In this document: positions 51,205-60,584 of the stretch, one piece after another
Numbering within the stretch: the first letter of the stretch is position 1
Layout: the number at the start of each line of letters is the position of its first letter
NCBI RefSeq assembly: GCF_003966225.1
Contig: NZ_RXNU01000008.1
Location: 124,001-188,000, forward strand
DNA: 64,000 bases
Reading direction: 5' to 3'
Origin: Shewanella canadensis
GTDB lineage: Bacteria; Pseudomonadota; Gammaproteobacteria; Enterobacterales; Shewanellaceae
The notes under the pieces: generated by a model
Told to the model about the DNA's origin: nothing
Databases searched by the model: none
Seen by the model: the letters and a program-made list of their open reading frames with translations, nothing else
Program-made: the position numbers and the translations under genes

Positions 51205-54200
51205 TTATAAAAGCGCCAATAACGCCTGAACCGGATGTCTGGGCTTAAAACCACCGAAACGTTTCACCTGACTTCGACAAGAGTAACCGGACACTAAGAC
51301 CTGTTCACTGGGTAATGACTTTAACGTCTGCTCCCAGGACATGGAAAATAGCTCTCGAGATCTCTCTTGATTCTCGGCTTCATGGCCATAAGTACCAGCC
51401 ATGCCACAACACCCTAAACTCACCGTCTCTAATTTTGCACCGAAATGGCTAAAAATCTTCTTCCACTCTGTCGCGGTATTAGGTTTTGCCGTTGACTCAG
51501 TACAGTGGCTGAACCAGGTGAATTCATTTACAGCACCTTGAGTAACTGTCAGCTTATCGCAATGTGCGATAGCCTCTAAGAGCCATTCATTAGACAACTT
51601 AACATTAAAATCACCACAACGATCCCCGAGCACTTCACGATATTCATCCCGATAGCACAGCACCATAGCAGGATCGACACCCACCATCGGCATATTCAGC
51701 TCATAAACCTGAGTCAAGAAATCGGCCGAAGACTGAGCCGTCTTAGCAAATTTACTGAGGAAGCCTTTAATATGTATCGGCTTGCCATTGGGTTTAAAGG
51801 GTAAAAGCACAGGCTTAAGGCCCAGTTTCTCAATCAACTTGATAAAGTGATATACAGTATCGGCTTCATAGAAACTATTAAAGGGATCTTGTACCACCAA
51901 CACATAGTTTTGGCGCTCACCCTGAGGGATATTTTGTAACGATTCCAGATCATAACCACGACAGGCATAGCCGTCGAGACGTTGCTTAAGCGTCGGGACT
52001 GATAGCGCCGGAGCATCGACATAACCCAGAGACCTCTTTATCACCCACTGACTTACCGGGTTCTGCGAAACGACATTGGTTAACCTTGGAGCCATTGCCA
52101 TTAACGGCAAACTCTCTTCAATTCCCGCCACGAGGTAGTCTTTCACCGGGCGCAGATACCTTTGATAATAGATATTAAAAAACTGAGCTCTGAACTTAGG
52201 CACATCGACTTTAACCGGGCATTGAGATGTACAGGCCTTACAGGCTAAACACCCTTTTAATGACTCCATCACTTCATGTGAATAATCATACTCACGACTC
52301 GCTTTTAATGTGTTTTGAGTTCGCTGCAACCAGCCCAGAGGCTTGGCTTTGGCAAGCGCCTCGACATCCACACCCTCAGATTCGAGTAAGCGTAACCATT
52401 CTCGCATTAAACCCGCTCGACCCTTTGGAGACTGAACCCGATCCCCTGTGACTTTAAACGATGGACACATGGGCGAATAGGCACTGTAGTTAAAACAGAG
52501 CCCATTGCCATTACAGTTCATCACATCGGGGAAAGCTTCTCTGGTTTCGATGGGAATTTGGCGATCGAAACTGCCCCGTTTAACACTATCGACATTATAA
52601 ATCAGTGCACCGGTCCCTTTAGGGGCCACCAGCTTACCGGGATTTAATTTATTCTTAGGGTCAAACAACCCTTTAACCTCCTCCAGAACACCGTACAGCT
52701 CTTCACCAAAGACAGAAGGACCATATTCACCACGAACGCCTTTACCGTGCTCACCCCACATTAAACCGCCATATTTTAATGTCAGCTCTGCCACTTGATC
52801 CGAAACGGTTTTAAGCAGTCTTTCATCATCGACATCACACATATCCAGTGCAGGTCTGACATGAAGCACGCCGGCGTCAACATGGCCAAACATCCCATAT
52901 TGAAGCTGATGACTGTCGAGTAAGGCTCTGAACTCCATGATGAAATCGGCAAGCTTTTCAGGAGGAACGGCCGTGTCTTCAGCAAAGGCCAATGGTTTTC
53001 TACGTCCTTTCGCCGCACCAAGTAGGCCAACGGCTTTCTTACGCATGGCGTAGATCATATTGATGCTCTGTTTATCCTTGGTTACCTGAAAGCCGAGCAG
53101 CCCTCCAACAGATTCATCAATTTGCGTCTCTAATGCAGAGGTTAATGCGGCGACTTTGGCCTCGACCTCCTCCCGCTCTCCGGCAAACTCCACCATATTG
53201 AGCCCATCGATAGCACTCCCCGGGACATCTTTTATCAGCTCAGAAACGGAGTGCCAGATGATGTCCTGCTGCGCCAGATTAAGGACTTTCGAGTCTATAG
53301 TTTCGACGACGGTCGCTTTGGCTTTCACGAGTTCCGGGGCATGACGCAGCGCCGATTCGAAAGAATCATATTTGATATTAACCATCATACGCACCGAAGG
53401 AAGCGGTGTAATATTCAATTTCGCTTCGGTAATAACGGCAAGCGTACCTTCAGAGCCAGTCAATATTCTCGACAGGTTAAATTCAGTTAACTCATCATTC
53501 CATACATTCTTAAGGTCGTAACCCGTTAAAAATCGGTTAAGTTTTGGAAATCTGGATTCAATGAGTGGACGTTTTTCACTGCAAATATTAGCTATCGACG
53601 TCAGCAAGGTTTGACCGAGAGGGTTAGATGTCACGGCATCAACATTCTCGAGTTCCTTGGGCGTGATTGAATAAGTATCGAGCACACTACCATCATATAG
53701 CACACTGGAGAGGCCGATAACATGATCTGAGGTTTTGCCATAAACCAGCGAACCGGCTCCCGAGGCATCGGTATTAACCATCCCCCCCATCGTCGCCCTA
53801 TTTGATGTGGAGAGATCGGGACTGAAGAAATATCCATGGGGTCTCAGAGCGTCATTAAGCGCATCTTTAACCACACCTGCTTCGACCCTGACCCACGCTT
53901 CCTCAGGGTTAATTTCTATGACCTTATTCAAATATCGAGACAGATCCAAGACTAATCCATGAGTCAATGCCTGACCATTGGTTCCTGTACCGCCACCACG
54001 GGCACTGAATACCACTTGTGAAAATTCAGCATTAGTCGCCAGCATCAGTACTAAACGCACATCTTTCTGACTTCTGGGATAGATAACGGCTTGAGGAAGA
54101 AATTGATACACTGAGTTATCCGTCGCCTGCGCTAAACGCGCACTGTAACGTTTATCGATATCACCAGTGAAATCACTTTGCTCAAGCGCTGCCAGGAAGG

Positions 54201-54264
54201 CTAGGTATACGGGCTCTAGCGTTTGTTCATGAGATAACTTTGGTAACTTAACGATGGGTAACAT
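51205..54264 (-). CDS. ydiJ: FAD/Fe-S oxidoreductase YdiJ, probable D-2-hydroxyglutarate dehydrogenase
   Basis: 1019 residues, the same length as E. coli YdiJ, which oxidises D-2-hydroxyglutarate. Order of domains: FAD-binding type 4 (about 40-290; PRGGGTGTNGQAL, STSNRATMGGMVNTDASG split), FAD-linked oxidase C-terminal domain (to about 540; AFAEDTAVPPEKL, WGEHGKG), Fe-S region with CLACKACTSQCPVK (about 665-678), and a C-terminal heterodisulphide-reductase-like part with LGCCGMAGTYGHE. D-lactate dehydrogenase is a possible alternative but the fusion form favours YdiJ. Confidence 0.9.
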   Translation of the reverse strand: MLPIVKLPKLSHEQTLEPVYLAFLAALEQSDFTGDIDKRYSARLAQATDNSVYQFLPQAVIYPRSQKDVRLVLMLATNAEFSQVVFSARGGGTGTNGQALTHGLVLDLSRYLNKVIEINPEEAWVRVEAGVVKDALNDALRPHGYFFSPDLSTSNRATMGGMVNTDASGAGSLVYGKTSDHVIGLSSVLYDGSVLDTYSITPKELENVDAVTSNPLGQTLLTSIANICSEKRPLIESRFPKLNRFLTGYDLKNVWNDELTEFNLSRILTGSEGTLAVITEAKLNITPLPSVRMMVNIKYDSFESALRHAPELVKAKATVVETIDSKVLNLAQQDIIWHSVSELIKDVPGSAIDGLNMVEFAGEREEVEAKVAALTSALETQIDESVGGLLGFQVTKDKQSINMIYAMRKKAVGLLGAAKGRRKPLAFAEDTAVPPEKLADFIMEFRALLDSHQLQYGMFGHVDAGVLHVRPALDMCDVDDERLLKTVSDQVAELTLKYGGLMWGEHGKGVRGEYGPSVFGEELYGVLEEVKGLFDPKNKLNPGKLVAPKGTGALIYNVDSVKRGSFDRQIPIETREAFPDVMNCNGNGLCFNYSAYSPMCPSFKVTGDRVQSPKGRAGLMREWLRLLESEGVDVEALAKAKPLGWLQRTQNTLKASREYDYSHEVMESLKGCLACKACTSQCPVKVDVPKFRAQFFNIYYQRYLRPVKDYLVAGIEESLPLMAMAPRLTNVVSQNPVSQWVIKRSLGYVDAPALSVPTLKQRLDGYACRGYDLESLQNIPQGERQNYVLVVQDPFNSFYEADTVYHFIKLIEKLGLKPVLLPFKPNGKPIHIKGFLSKFAKTAQSSADFLTQVYELNMPMVGVDPAMVLCYRDEYREVLGDRCGDFNVKLSNEWLLEAIAHCDKLTVTQGAVNEFTWFSHCTESTAKPNTATEWKKIFSHFGAKLETVSLGCCGMAGTYGHEAENQERSRELFSMSWEQTLKSLPSEQVLVSGYSCRSQVKRFGGFKPRHPVQALLALL

Positions 54265-54315
54265 ATCAGCTTCAGTCTACTTTAATTGTTAAAATTATGA
54301 TTTACAGTATAAACA

Positions 54316-54345
54316 AAAAAAAAGCCGCTAAATAGCGGCTTTTGT
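54316..54345 (-). terminator. ppsA terminator
   Basis: Stem AAAAGCCGCTA (54320-54330) / TAGCGGCTTTT (54333-54343), loop AA, followed on the minus strand by a T run (54319-54315). Confidence 0.88.
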
Positions 54346-54369
54346 GATGAACATCTTCTATTTAAAGAA

Positions 54370-56742
54370 TTATTCAGCGTGTTCCTTGCCCAGGTACAAC
54401 CAAGTATCGATTACGGTATCTGGGTTTAGCGATACCGTATCAATGCCTTGATCAACCAACCAGGCTGCGAAATCAGCATGATCAGAAGGTCCCTGACCGC
54501 AGATGCCGACATAGGCACCTTTAGCCTTGGCGGCTTTAATGGCCATTGCCATTAACGCTTTAACCGAGTCATTGCGCTCATCGAACAGATGACTGATGAT
54601 GCCAGAGTCACGATCCAAGCCGAGTGTTAGCTGAGTCAGATCGTTAGAACCGATAGAGAAACCATCGAAGTGCTCAAGGAACTGATCGGCAAGCAGTGCA
54701 TTTGAAGGCAGTTCACACATCATGATGACGCGAAGACCATCTTTACCACGCTCCAGACCTTCCTCTTTAAGCAGTTCGATAACCTGCTCCGCTTCATCAA
54801 CCGTACGTACGAATGGGATCATGATCTCAACATTCGTTAAGCCCATCTCATTACGAACACGTTTAACCGCTTCACATTCAAGCGCAAAACAGTCACGGAA
54901 AGATTCAGAGATATAACGACTCGCACCACGGAAGCCCAACATAGGGTTCTCTTCCTCTGGCTCGTATCTGTCACCACCGACCAAGTTAGCGTATTCGTTA
55001 GACTTAAAATCAGACATACGAATAATCACTTTCTTTGGATGGAAAGCAGATGCGATGGTCGCCATACCTTCAACAAGGCGTGCAACATAGAATTCAACAG
55101 GTGATTCATAACCTGCGATCATCTCGTGGATCTCTTCCTGAAGGGCTGCATCTTGCTTATTGAACTCAAGCAAAGCCTTTGGATGAATGCCGATCATACG
55201 GTTGATGATGAACTCAAGGCGAGCAAGACCTACACCTTCGTTAGGAAGGCGGGCAAAATCAAATGCTCTGTCAGGGTTACCGACGTTCATCATGATCTTC
55301 ATTGGCAGCTCAGGCATAGAATCTACACGAGAACGTACAACATCAAAATCTTGAATACCATCGAAGATAAAGCCAGTGTCGCCTTCGGCACAAGAAACTG
55401 TCACTTCCTGACCGTTCTTAATTCGTTCAGTGACATCACCACAACCAACAACAGCTGGAACCCCTAGTTCACGTGCAATAATTGCAGCATGACAAGTTCG
55501 GCCACCACGGTTAGTGACGATAGCGCTTGCGCGCTTCATGATTGGCTCCCAATCAGGGTCAGTCATATCGGTAACGAGCACGTCACCTTCTTTAATTTGA
55601 TCCATGTCAGCAATAGATGACAAGACTTTAGCCACACCACTACCGATTTTATGGCCAATAGCACGGCCTTCACAAAGAACGTCACTCTTGGTCTTAAGAT
55701 GGTAGCGTTCAATCAGTTGCACATCTTCACGAGAACGAACGGTCTCAGGGCGTGCTTGAACGATATAAAGCTTGCCATCATTACCATCTTTTGCCCATTC
55801 GATGTCCATTGGACGACCGTAATGCTGCTCGATGATTATGGCTTGCTTAGCAAGCTCCATGACTTCTTCATCGTTCACTGAAAATTCGCGGCGTTTATCG
55901 GCTGCAACATCTTCAATTTTAACTTGTTTACCGTGGTCGAGATCGTCCGAATAAACCATCTGAATTAACTTGCTGCCAATATTGCGACGTACAACCGCTT
56001 TATGGCCCGCTGTTAAACTTGGCTTATGGACATAAAACTCATCCGGGTTAACCGCACCTTGTACCACCATCTCACCAAGACCGAATGAAGAGGTAATAAA
56101 TACCACATCATTGTTCCCTGATTCGGTGTCCATGGTGAACATAACACCAGATGCTGCCGTGTCAGAGCGAACCATACGCTGAACGCCAGCAGACAGTGCG
56201 ACGCCCTTATGGTCGTAACCCTGGTGAACACGGTAAGAGATAGCGCGATCGTTAAACAAAGAAGCAAATACATGCTTTATCGCGACCAGTACAGAATCAT
56301 AACCTTTAACGTTCAGGAATGTTTCTTGCTGACCCGCGAAAGACGCATCAGGCATATCTTCAGCCGTTGCCGACGAGCGAACAGCAAAAGAAGCTTCTTT
56401 GGTTTGAGAGGAAAGTGTATCGTAAGAGTCACGAACAACTTGCTCAAATTCGGGGTGGAACGGGGTGTCAATCACCCATTGTCTGATCTGTGCACCGGCT
56501 GTAGCGAGTGCGTTCACGTCATCTACATCTAGAGTATCTAGAATGTCGTATATCTTCTGGTTAAGTCCGCTTTGTTCAAGAAACTCATTGAACGCGTACG
56601 AGGTGGTGGCAAAACCGCCAGGCACTTGAACACCTGCATTAGCTAAGTTACTAATCATCTCACCAAGAGAAGCATTCTTACCGCCTACCTTGTTGACGTC
56701 ACCCATGCCTAATTCTTGATACCAGAGTACATATTGCTGCAC
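54370..56742 (-). CDS. ppsA: Phosphoenolpyruvate synthase
   Basis: Gluconeogenic enzyme: pyruvate + ATP + H2O to PEP + AMP + Pi. 790 residues with the N-terminal ATP-binding domain (GGKNASLGEMI, AVRSSATAEDMPDASFAGQQ), the phosphohistidine loop GGRTCHAAIIARELG (about 417-431) and a C-terminal TIM barrel with catalytic Cys in GICGQGPSDH. The start is GTG at 56742, after GGAG at eight bases. It is divergent from ppsR, whose product switches it on and off. Confidence 0.97.
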   Translation of the reverse strand: MQQYVLWYQELGMGDVNKVGGKNASLGEMISNLANAGVQVPGGFATTSYAFNEFLEQSGLNQKIYDILDTLDVDDVNALATAGAQIRQWVIDTPFHPEFEQVVRDSYDTLSSQTKEASFAVRSSATAEDMPDASFAGQQETFLNVKGYDSVLVAIKHVFASLFNDRAISYRVHQGYDHKGVALSAGVQRMVRSDTAASGVMFTMDTESGNNDVVFITSSFGLGEMVVQGAVNPDEFYVHKPSLTAGHKAVVRRNIGSKLIQMVYSDDLDHGKQVKIEDVAADKRREFSVNDEEVMELAKQAIIIEQHYGRPMDIEWAKDGNDGKLYIVQARPETVRSREDVQLIERYHLKTKSDVLCEGRAIGHKIGSGVAKVLSSIADMDQIKEGDVLVTDMTDPDWEPIMKRASAIVTNRGGRTCHAAIIARELGVPAVVGCGDVTERIKNGQEVTVSCAEGDTGFIFDGIQDFDVVRSRVDSMPELPMKIMMNVGNPDRAFDFARLPNEGVGLARLEFIINRMIGIHPKALLEFNKQDAALQEEIHEMIAGYESPVEFYVARLVEGMATIASAFHPKKVIIRMSDFKSNEYANLVGGDRYEPEEENPMLGFRGASRYISESFRDCFALECEAVKRVRNEMGLTNVEIMIPFVRTVDEAEQVIELLKEEGLERGKDGLRVIMMCELPSNALLADQFLEHFDGFSIGSNDLTQLTLGLDRDSGIISHLFDERNDSVKALMAMAIKAAKAKGAYVGICGQGPSDHADFAAWLVDQGIDTVSLNPDTVIDTWLYLGKEHAE

Positions 56743-56840
56743 AGTTCTATCTCCGCAAGTTTATTTCAGTGTGGCCCCTTCACAGGAGGGCAGCGGCATT
56801 TTACACTCCAGCGCAGGAGCCGTAAATCTATAATTTTATT

Positions 56841-56855
56841 TGTAATTTTATTACT
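56841..56855. promoter_or_regulatory. HexR-like operator between ppsA and ppsR
   Basis: TGTAATTTTATTACT matches the HexR palindrome (TGTAAT-N3-ATTACA) except for the last base. In Shewanella and other gammaproteobacteria HexR regulates central carbon genes including ppsA. It lies 99 bases upstream of the ppsA start and 14 before the ppsR ATG. Confidence 0.6.
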
Positions 56856-56868
56856 ACAAGAGGTCAAA

Positions 56869-57681
56869 ATGTTACGTAAAGTATTTTATATCTCAGATGG
56901 GACCGCGATCACAGCTGAAGTGTTTGGCCATGCCGTCCTTTCTCAGTTTCCCGTTGAGTTTGATGCACTTACAATTCCTTTCGTTGAGACAGAAGCTAAA
57001 GCTCATGAAGTAAAGGCTTTAATCAATGATTGTTTTATTACAACAGGTGAACGGCCATTAGTATTCCATTCGATCGTCAAAGCCGAGATCCGAGACATCA
57101 TCTATGGCTGTGAAGGACTCGATTACGACTTTTTGAACACTTTTGTCGCGCCTTTAGAGCAACAATTAGGAATGAAAGCCTCTCCGGTCGTTCATCGTAC
57201 TCACGGCAAGGCCAATGAAGGCTATGAAGCACGTATCGATGCGATTAATTACACCATGGACAACGATGACGGCCAGACGTTAAAGAACATAGATAAAGCC
57301 GACTTAGTCCTCTTAGGCGTATCACGTTGTGGCAAGACCCCAAGTAGTCTCTACCTTTCGATGCAATTTGGTATTAAAGCGGCTAACTACCCTTTTGTCG
57401 AAGATGACATGGACAACCTTAAACTTCCCACAGCTTTAAAAGAGAATAAGAGCAAACTATTTGGTCTAACGATCGATCCCGTGCGCTTACATGAGATACG
57501 TAAGAGCCGAATGGATAACAGCCGGTACTCCTCTTTGAGACAATGCCGTATCGAAGTAAAAGAGGTCGAGATGATGTATAAACGTGAACGGATCCCCTTT
57601 GTTAATACGACCAACCATTCGGTCGAAGAGATCGCGACAAAAATTTTAGACGTCACCGGACTAGAACGCCACATGTTCTAA
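56869..57681 (+). CDS. ppsR: PEP synthase regulatory kinase/phosphorylase PpsR
   Basis: DUF299-family bifunctional enzyme: ADP-dependent kinase that inactivates PpsA and Pi-dependent pyrophosphorylase that restores it. 270 residues from the ATG at 56869 (MLRKVFYISDGTAITAEVFG), preceded by AAGAGG; an open frame reaching back to 56716 overlaps ppsA and is not the start. P-loop GVSRCGKTPSS (about 153-163). Divergent from ppsA. Confidence 0.95.
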   Translation: MLRKVFYISDGTAITAEVFGHAVLSQFPVEFDALTIPFVETEAKAHEVKALINDCFITTGERPLVFHSIVKAEIRDIIYGCEGLDYDFLNTFVAPLEQQLGMKASPVVHRTHGKANEGYEARIDAINYTMDNDDGQTLKNIDKADLVLLGVSRCGKTPSSLYLSMQFGIKAANYPFVEDDMDNLKLPTALKENKSKLFGLTIDPVRLHEIRKSRMDNSRYSSLRQCRIEVKEVEMMYKRERIPFVNTTNHSVEEIATKILDVTGLERHMF

Positions 57682-57794
57682 AATTCAACACGTTTTCGTA
57701 CAAAATAAAGCTTTTTGTCAAAAAAACTGCACAGCGGCTTATAAATAGGGAGAGAATTCCCATAATTGGCACTGTGCAAGTCGCAACTATTAGT

Positions 57795-57800
57795 TATAAT
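57795..57800 (+). promoter_or_regulatory. Candidate -10 of the DAHP synthase gene
   Basis: Perfect TATAAT 46 bases before the ATG. No good -35 is present at normal spacing. The adjacent ACTATTAGTTATAA weakly recalls a TrpR operator but is too poor to call. Confidence 0.35.
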
Positions 57801-57846
57801 CGCAAGCAATAAGGCTAAATGCCCATACGAACGCTCGGTATATTGA

Positions 57847-58911
57847 ATGACCATTAAAACAGATGAACTACGCACCACTTTATTATGTAAGGCTATTTCT
57901 CCCGCTAAATTGGCTTCAGAGTTCCCGTTAACACAAGATGCAGCCGATTACCTGGTCCAGCAAAGACGTGAAGTCGAAGCCATCCTTAAAGGAGACGATC
58001 AACGACTGCTGGTCATCATTGGCCCTTGTTCTATCCATGACACCAGCGCTGCAATCGATTATGCAAAGCGTCTGGCTGTTCTGCATCAAGAATTAAAAGA
58101 CGATCTGTGTATCTTAATGCGCGTCTACTTTGAAAAGCCACGTACCACTGTCGGCTGGAAAGGCTTGATCTCAGATCCTGATCTCGATGGCAGCTTCAAC
58201 GCCAATAAAGGCTTACGCCTGGCACGTCAGTTACTGCAAGAGATCACCGAACTAAAATTACCTATCGCCACTGAATTCTTAGATATGGTGAACGGACAGT
58301 ATATTGCCGACCTGATCACCTGGGGTGCAGTGGGTGCCCGTACCACAGAGAGTCAAATCCATCGTGAGATGGCTTCAGCGCTCTCTTGCCCGGTTGGCTT
58401 TAAAAATGGTACTGACGGCAATATCAACATTGCCATCGATGCCGTACGTGCAGCAAAAGAGCCTCACATCTTCTATTCACCGGATAAAGATGGCGCTATG
58501 GCGGTGTATCGCACCACCGGTAACCCTTACGGTCACATCATTCTAAGGGGGGGTAAGCAGCCTAATTATCATGCAGAAGATATCGATGCCGCGGCTGAAA
58601 AGCTCGAGAGTGTTGGTGTATCTCATCGCATGGTGATCGATTTCAGCCACGGTAATAGTCAAAAGAAGCACCAACAACAGTTAACCGTTGCCGACAGTAT
58701 CATGAAACAGATGAGTCAAGGCTCGACTGCTATCGCCGGTATCATGGCCGAAAGCTTTATCGAAGAGGGCAGCCAGAAGGTGATTACCGGAGAGGAGCTT
58801 GTCTACGGTAAGAGTATTACCGATGCATGCCTGAACTGGAATGACTCTGAAAAACTGCTCCGCGATCTAGCTAAAGCCTCACGGAAAAGAATCAATAAAC
58901 TTAAACAGTAG
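57847..58911 (+). CDS. aroH: 3-deoxy-7-phosphoheptulonate (DAHP) synthase, AroH-like
   Basis: First step of aromatic amino-acid synthesis: PEP + erythrose 4-phosphate to DAHP. 354 residues of the AroFGH class I-alpha type, with IIGPCSIHD, YFEKPRTTVGWKGLI, GARTTESQ and HREMASALSCPVGFKNGTDG. The start KTDELRT, the ATEFLDMV segment and SPDKDGAM...GNPYGHII are closer to the Trp-sensitive AroH than to AroF or AroG of E. coli; feedback specificity still needs testing. A terminator follows. Confidence 0.9.
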   Translation: MTIKTDELRTTLLCKAISPAKLASEFPLTQDAADYLVQQRREVEAILKGDDQRLLVIIGPCSIHDTSAAIDYAKRLAVLHQELKDDLCILMRVYFEKPRTTVGWKGLISDPDLDGSFNANKGLRLARQLLQEITELKLPIATEFLDMVNGQYIADLITWGAVGARTTESQIHREMASALSCPVGFKNGTDGNINIAIDAVRAAKEPHIFYSPDKDGAMAVYRTTGNPYGHIILRGGKQPNYHAEDIDAAAEKLESVGVSHRMVIDFSHGNSQKKHQQQLTVADSIMKQMSQGSTAIAGIMAESFIEEGSQKVITGEELVYGKSITDACLNWNDSEKLLRDLAKASRKRINKLKQ

Positions 58912-58950
58912 TTGAGCAATCGTCCCTGACGAAGGCTAGCTCCTATGCCA

Positions 58951-58985
58951 AAGGCTTCACCGTTTTATACCGTGAAGCCTTTTTG
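58951..58985 (+). terminator. aroH terminator
   Basis: Nine-pair stem AGGCTTCAC (58952-58960) / GTGAAGCCT (58972-58980), followed by TTTT. Confidence 0.85.
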
Positions 58986-59173
58986 TGTGGTTCAGCTTTA
59001 TTTCGAGCTGCGCCCTAGCATAGCTACATGTTCGAAACTCCGGCCCCACATCGAGTATGTCTTACTTATTATGACAAATAAGTACTGCAAATCATCCATT
59101 TAACTCAATATATTTCGACGATGAGTATCGCCCTACTCACGACATTTTAGATTGCATAACCTTAGGTTGCCGT

Positions 59174-59599
59174 ATGCCACTCACCCAAACATCAAACTCT
59201 CACTCTGACGCTATCAACGCACGTATAAAGCACTCAGAAGCCAGAGTTATCAAAGCCATTTTCCCCTCTATCACCAACCATCACAACACCCTATTCGGTG
59301 GTGAAGCGTTAGCCTGGATGGACGAAACGGCTTTTATCGCAGCCACCCGCTTTTGCCGCAAACCATTAGTTACTGTCAGCTCGGACAGAATAGACTTTAA
59401 GAAGGCGATCCCTGCCGGCAGTCTCGCAGAGATCATCGCAAATGTTATCCATGTCGGTAACACATCCCTTAAGGTTGAGGTCAATATCTTTGTCGAAGAT
59501 ATGTACAAAGACCAACGTGAGCACGCCATAAGAGGCGTTTTCACCTTTGTCGCCGTCGACGATAACAGACAGCCAACGAAGGTCTGGACGCAAGAGTAA
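59174..59599 (+). CDS. Acyl-CoA thioesterase, hotdog fold (YciA/BFIT type)
   Basis: 141 residues of the hotdog superfamily. NHHNTLFGGEALAWMDETAF (about 35-54) contains the conserved NxLFGGxxLxWxDE pattern with the catalytic Asp (D51) of acyl-CoA thioesterase II/YciA-like enzymes; VTVSSDRIDFKKAIPAGSL follows. It would hydrolyse acyl-CoA in the cytoplasm. It is a single gene followed by two hairpins. Confidence 0.9.
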   Translation: MPLTQTSNSHSDAINARIKHSEARVIKAIFPSITNHHNTLFGGEALAWMDETAFIAATRFCRKPLVTVSSDRIDFKKAIPAGSLAEIIANVIHVGNTSLKVEVNIFVEDMYKDQREHAIRGVFTFVAVDDNRQPTKVWTQE

Positions 59600-59608
59600 C
59601 TCGTACAT

Positions 59609-59674
59609 GGCAATAGCAGTGATTGTCATCGGCTGCTATTGCCTCTATAAAAATTGAGTTCCCTACTCAATTTT
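59609..59674 (+). terminator. Tandem hairpins after the thioesterase gene
   Basis: First hairpin GGCAATAGCAG (59609-59619) / CTGCTATTGCC (59633-59643). Second hairpin AAAATTGAGT (59650-59659) / ACTCAATTTT (59665-59674). Together they probably end transcription. Confidence 0.65.
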
Positions 59675-59821
59675 CAGCCTCTATGGTTACTAGACTTAAG
59701 TCTAACAAACCGAATTTTAAAGCAAAATATTCCCCCTTTCTGTTAAACCAATAGGATCCACTCTCCTTTTTCTGTTACATTGAATTAATCTTCACGTGCA
59801 ACTAACACAAACATAAAAGCC

Positions 59822-60481
59822 ATGAAGCTAGAAAACTTAAATATAATCATTGCAGATGATCACCCGTTATTCAGAAATGCCCTACGCCAAGCATTAGCTG
59901 GATCCTTTACTAACACCCGCTGGTTTGAAGCCGACAGCGCCGAAGCATTACAGACTCAACTTGAAAATGATGATGTTGAATTCGACCTGGTCATGTTGGA
60001 TCTACAGATGCCCGGTTCTCATGGCTATTCCACATTAATTCACCTTCGTACTCATTACCCGGATCTCCCCGTGGTGGTTATCTCGGCCCACGAGGACAAC
60101 ATCACCATCAGTCGAGCCGTACACTATGGTAGTGCAGGCTTCATTCCTAAGTCAGCTTCCATGGAGACACTCTCTGCGGCTTTATCTGCCGTGCTTGAAG
60201 GGGATATTTGGTTACCTGCGGATGTTGAACTGCAGACAATAGATGAAGATGCAACCGATCTGATGGCCAGTAAATTGGCCGATCTCACGCCTCAGCAATA
60301 TAAGGTGTTAGGGATGTTTGCCGAAGGCTTACTCAATAAGCAGATAGCCTATGATCTCGGCGTCTCTGAAGCCACGATTAAAGCCCATGCTACTGCAATT
60401 TTTCGTAAGCTTGGTGTGCGTAATCGAACTCAGGCTGTCATCTCACTTCAACAGTTAGAGATGGAAAAAGTCGAGTTATAG
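59822..60481 (+). CDS. LuxR/NarL-type response regulator, CrbR/ErdR-like
   Basis: 219 residues: receiver domain (about 5-125) with D12-D13, phospho-acceptor D60 (LVMLDLQMPG) and K in FIPKSASM, then a LuxR-type helix-turn-helix (about 150-212; LTPQQYKVLGMFAEGLLNKQ, GVSEATIKAHATAIFRKLGV). The DNA-binding part recalls CrbR/ErdR, which control acetyl-CoA synthetase in Vibrio and Pseudomonas. The hybrid kinase at the right edge is a plausible partner; acs itself is not in the window. Confidence 0.85.
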   Translation: MKLENLNIIIADDHPLFRNALRQALAGSFTNTRWFEADSAEALQTQLENDDVEFDLVMLDLQMPGSHGYSTLIHLRTHYPDLPVVVISAHEDNITISRAVHYGSAGFIPKSASMETLSAALSAVLEGDIWLPADVELQTIDEDATDLMASKLADLTPQQYKVLGMFAEGLLNKQIAYDLGVSEATIKAHATAIFRKLGVRNRTQAVISLQQLEMEKVEL

Positions 60482-60511
60482 CCCAGTTCAAATGAAACGA
60501 GTCGAATAACT

Positions 60512-60540
60512 AAAAGCCGAACATCTGTTCGGCTTTTGAT
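60512..60540 (+). terminator. Terminator after the response-regulator gene
   Basis: Eleven-pair stem AAAAGCCGAAC (60512-60522) / GTTCGGCTTTT (60527-60537), loop of four. Confidence 0.85.
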
Positions 60541-60584
60541 TTAAGGACATAACAAATCAGATAATACCAAGGTGAAGTCAAGTA

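Noticed and set aside
56716..56868. N-terminal extension of ppsR
   Set aside because: It would overlap ppsA and precede the conserved PpsR start; a ribosome site directly precedes the ATG at 56869.
57770..57805. TrpR operator before aroH
   Set aside because: Only a partial likeness to the CTAGTTAACTAG core; not good enough to call.
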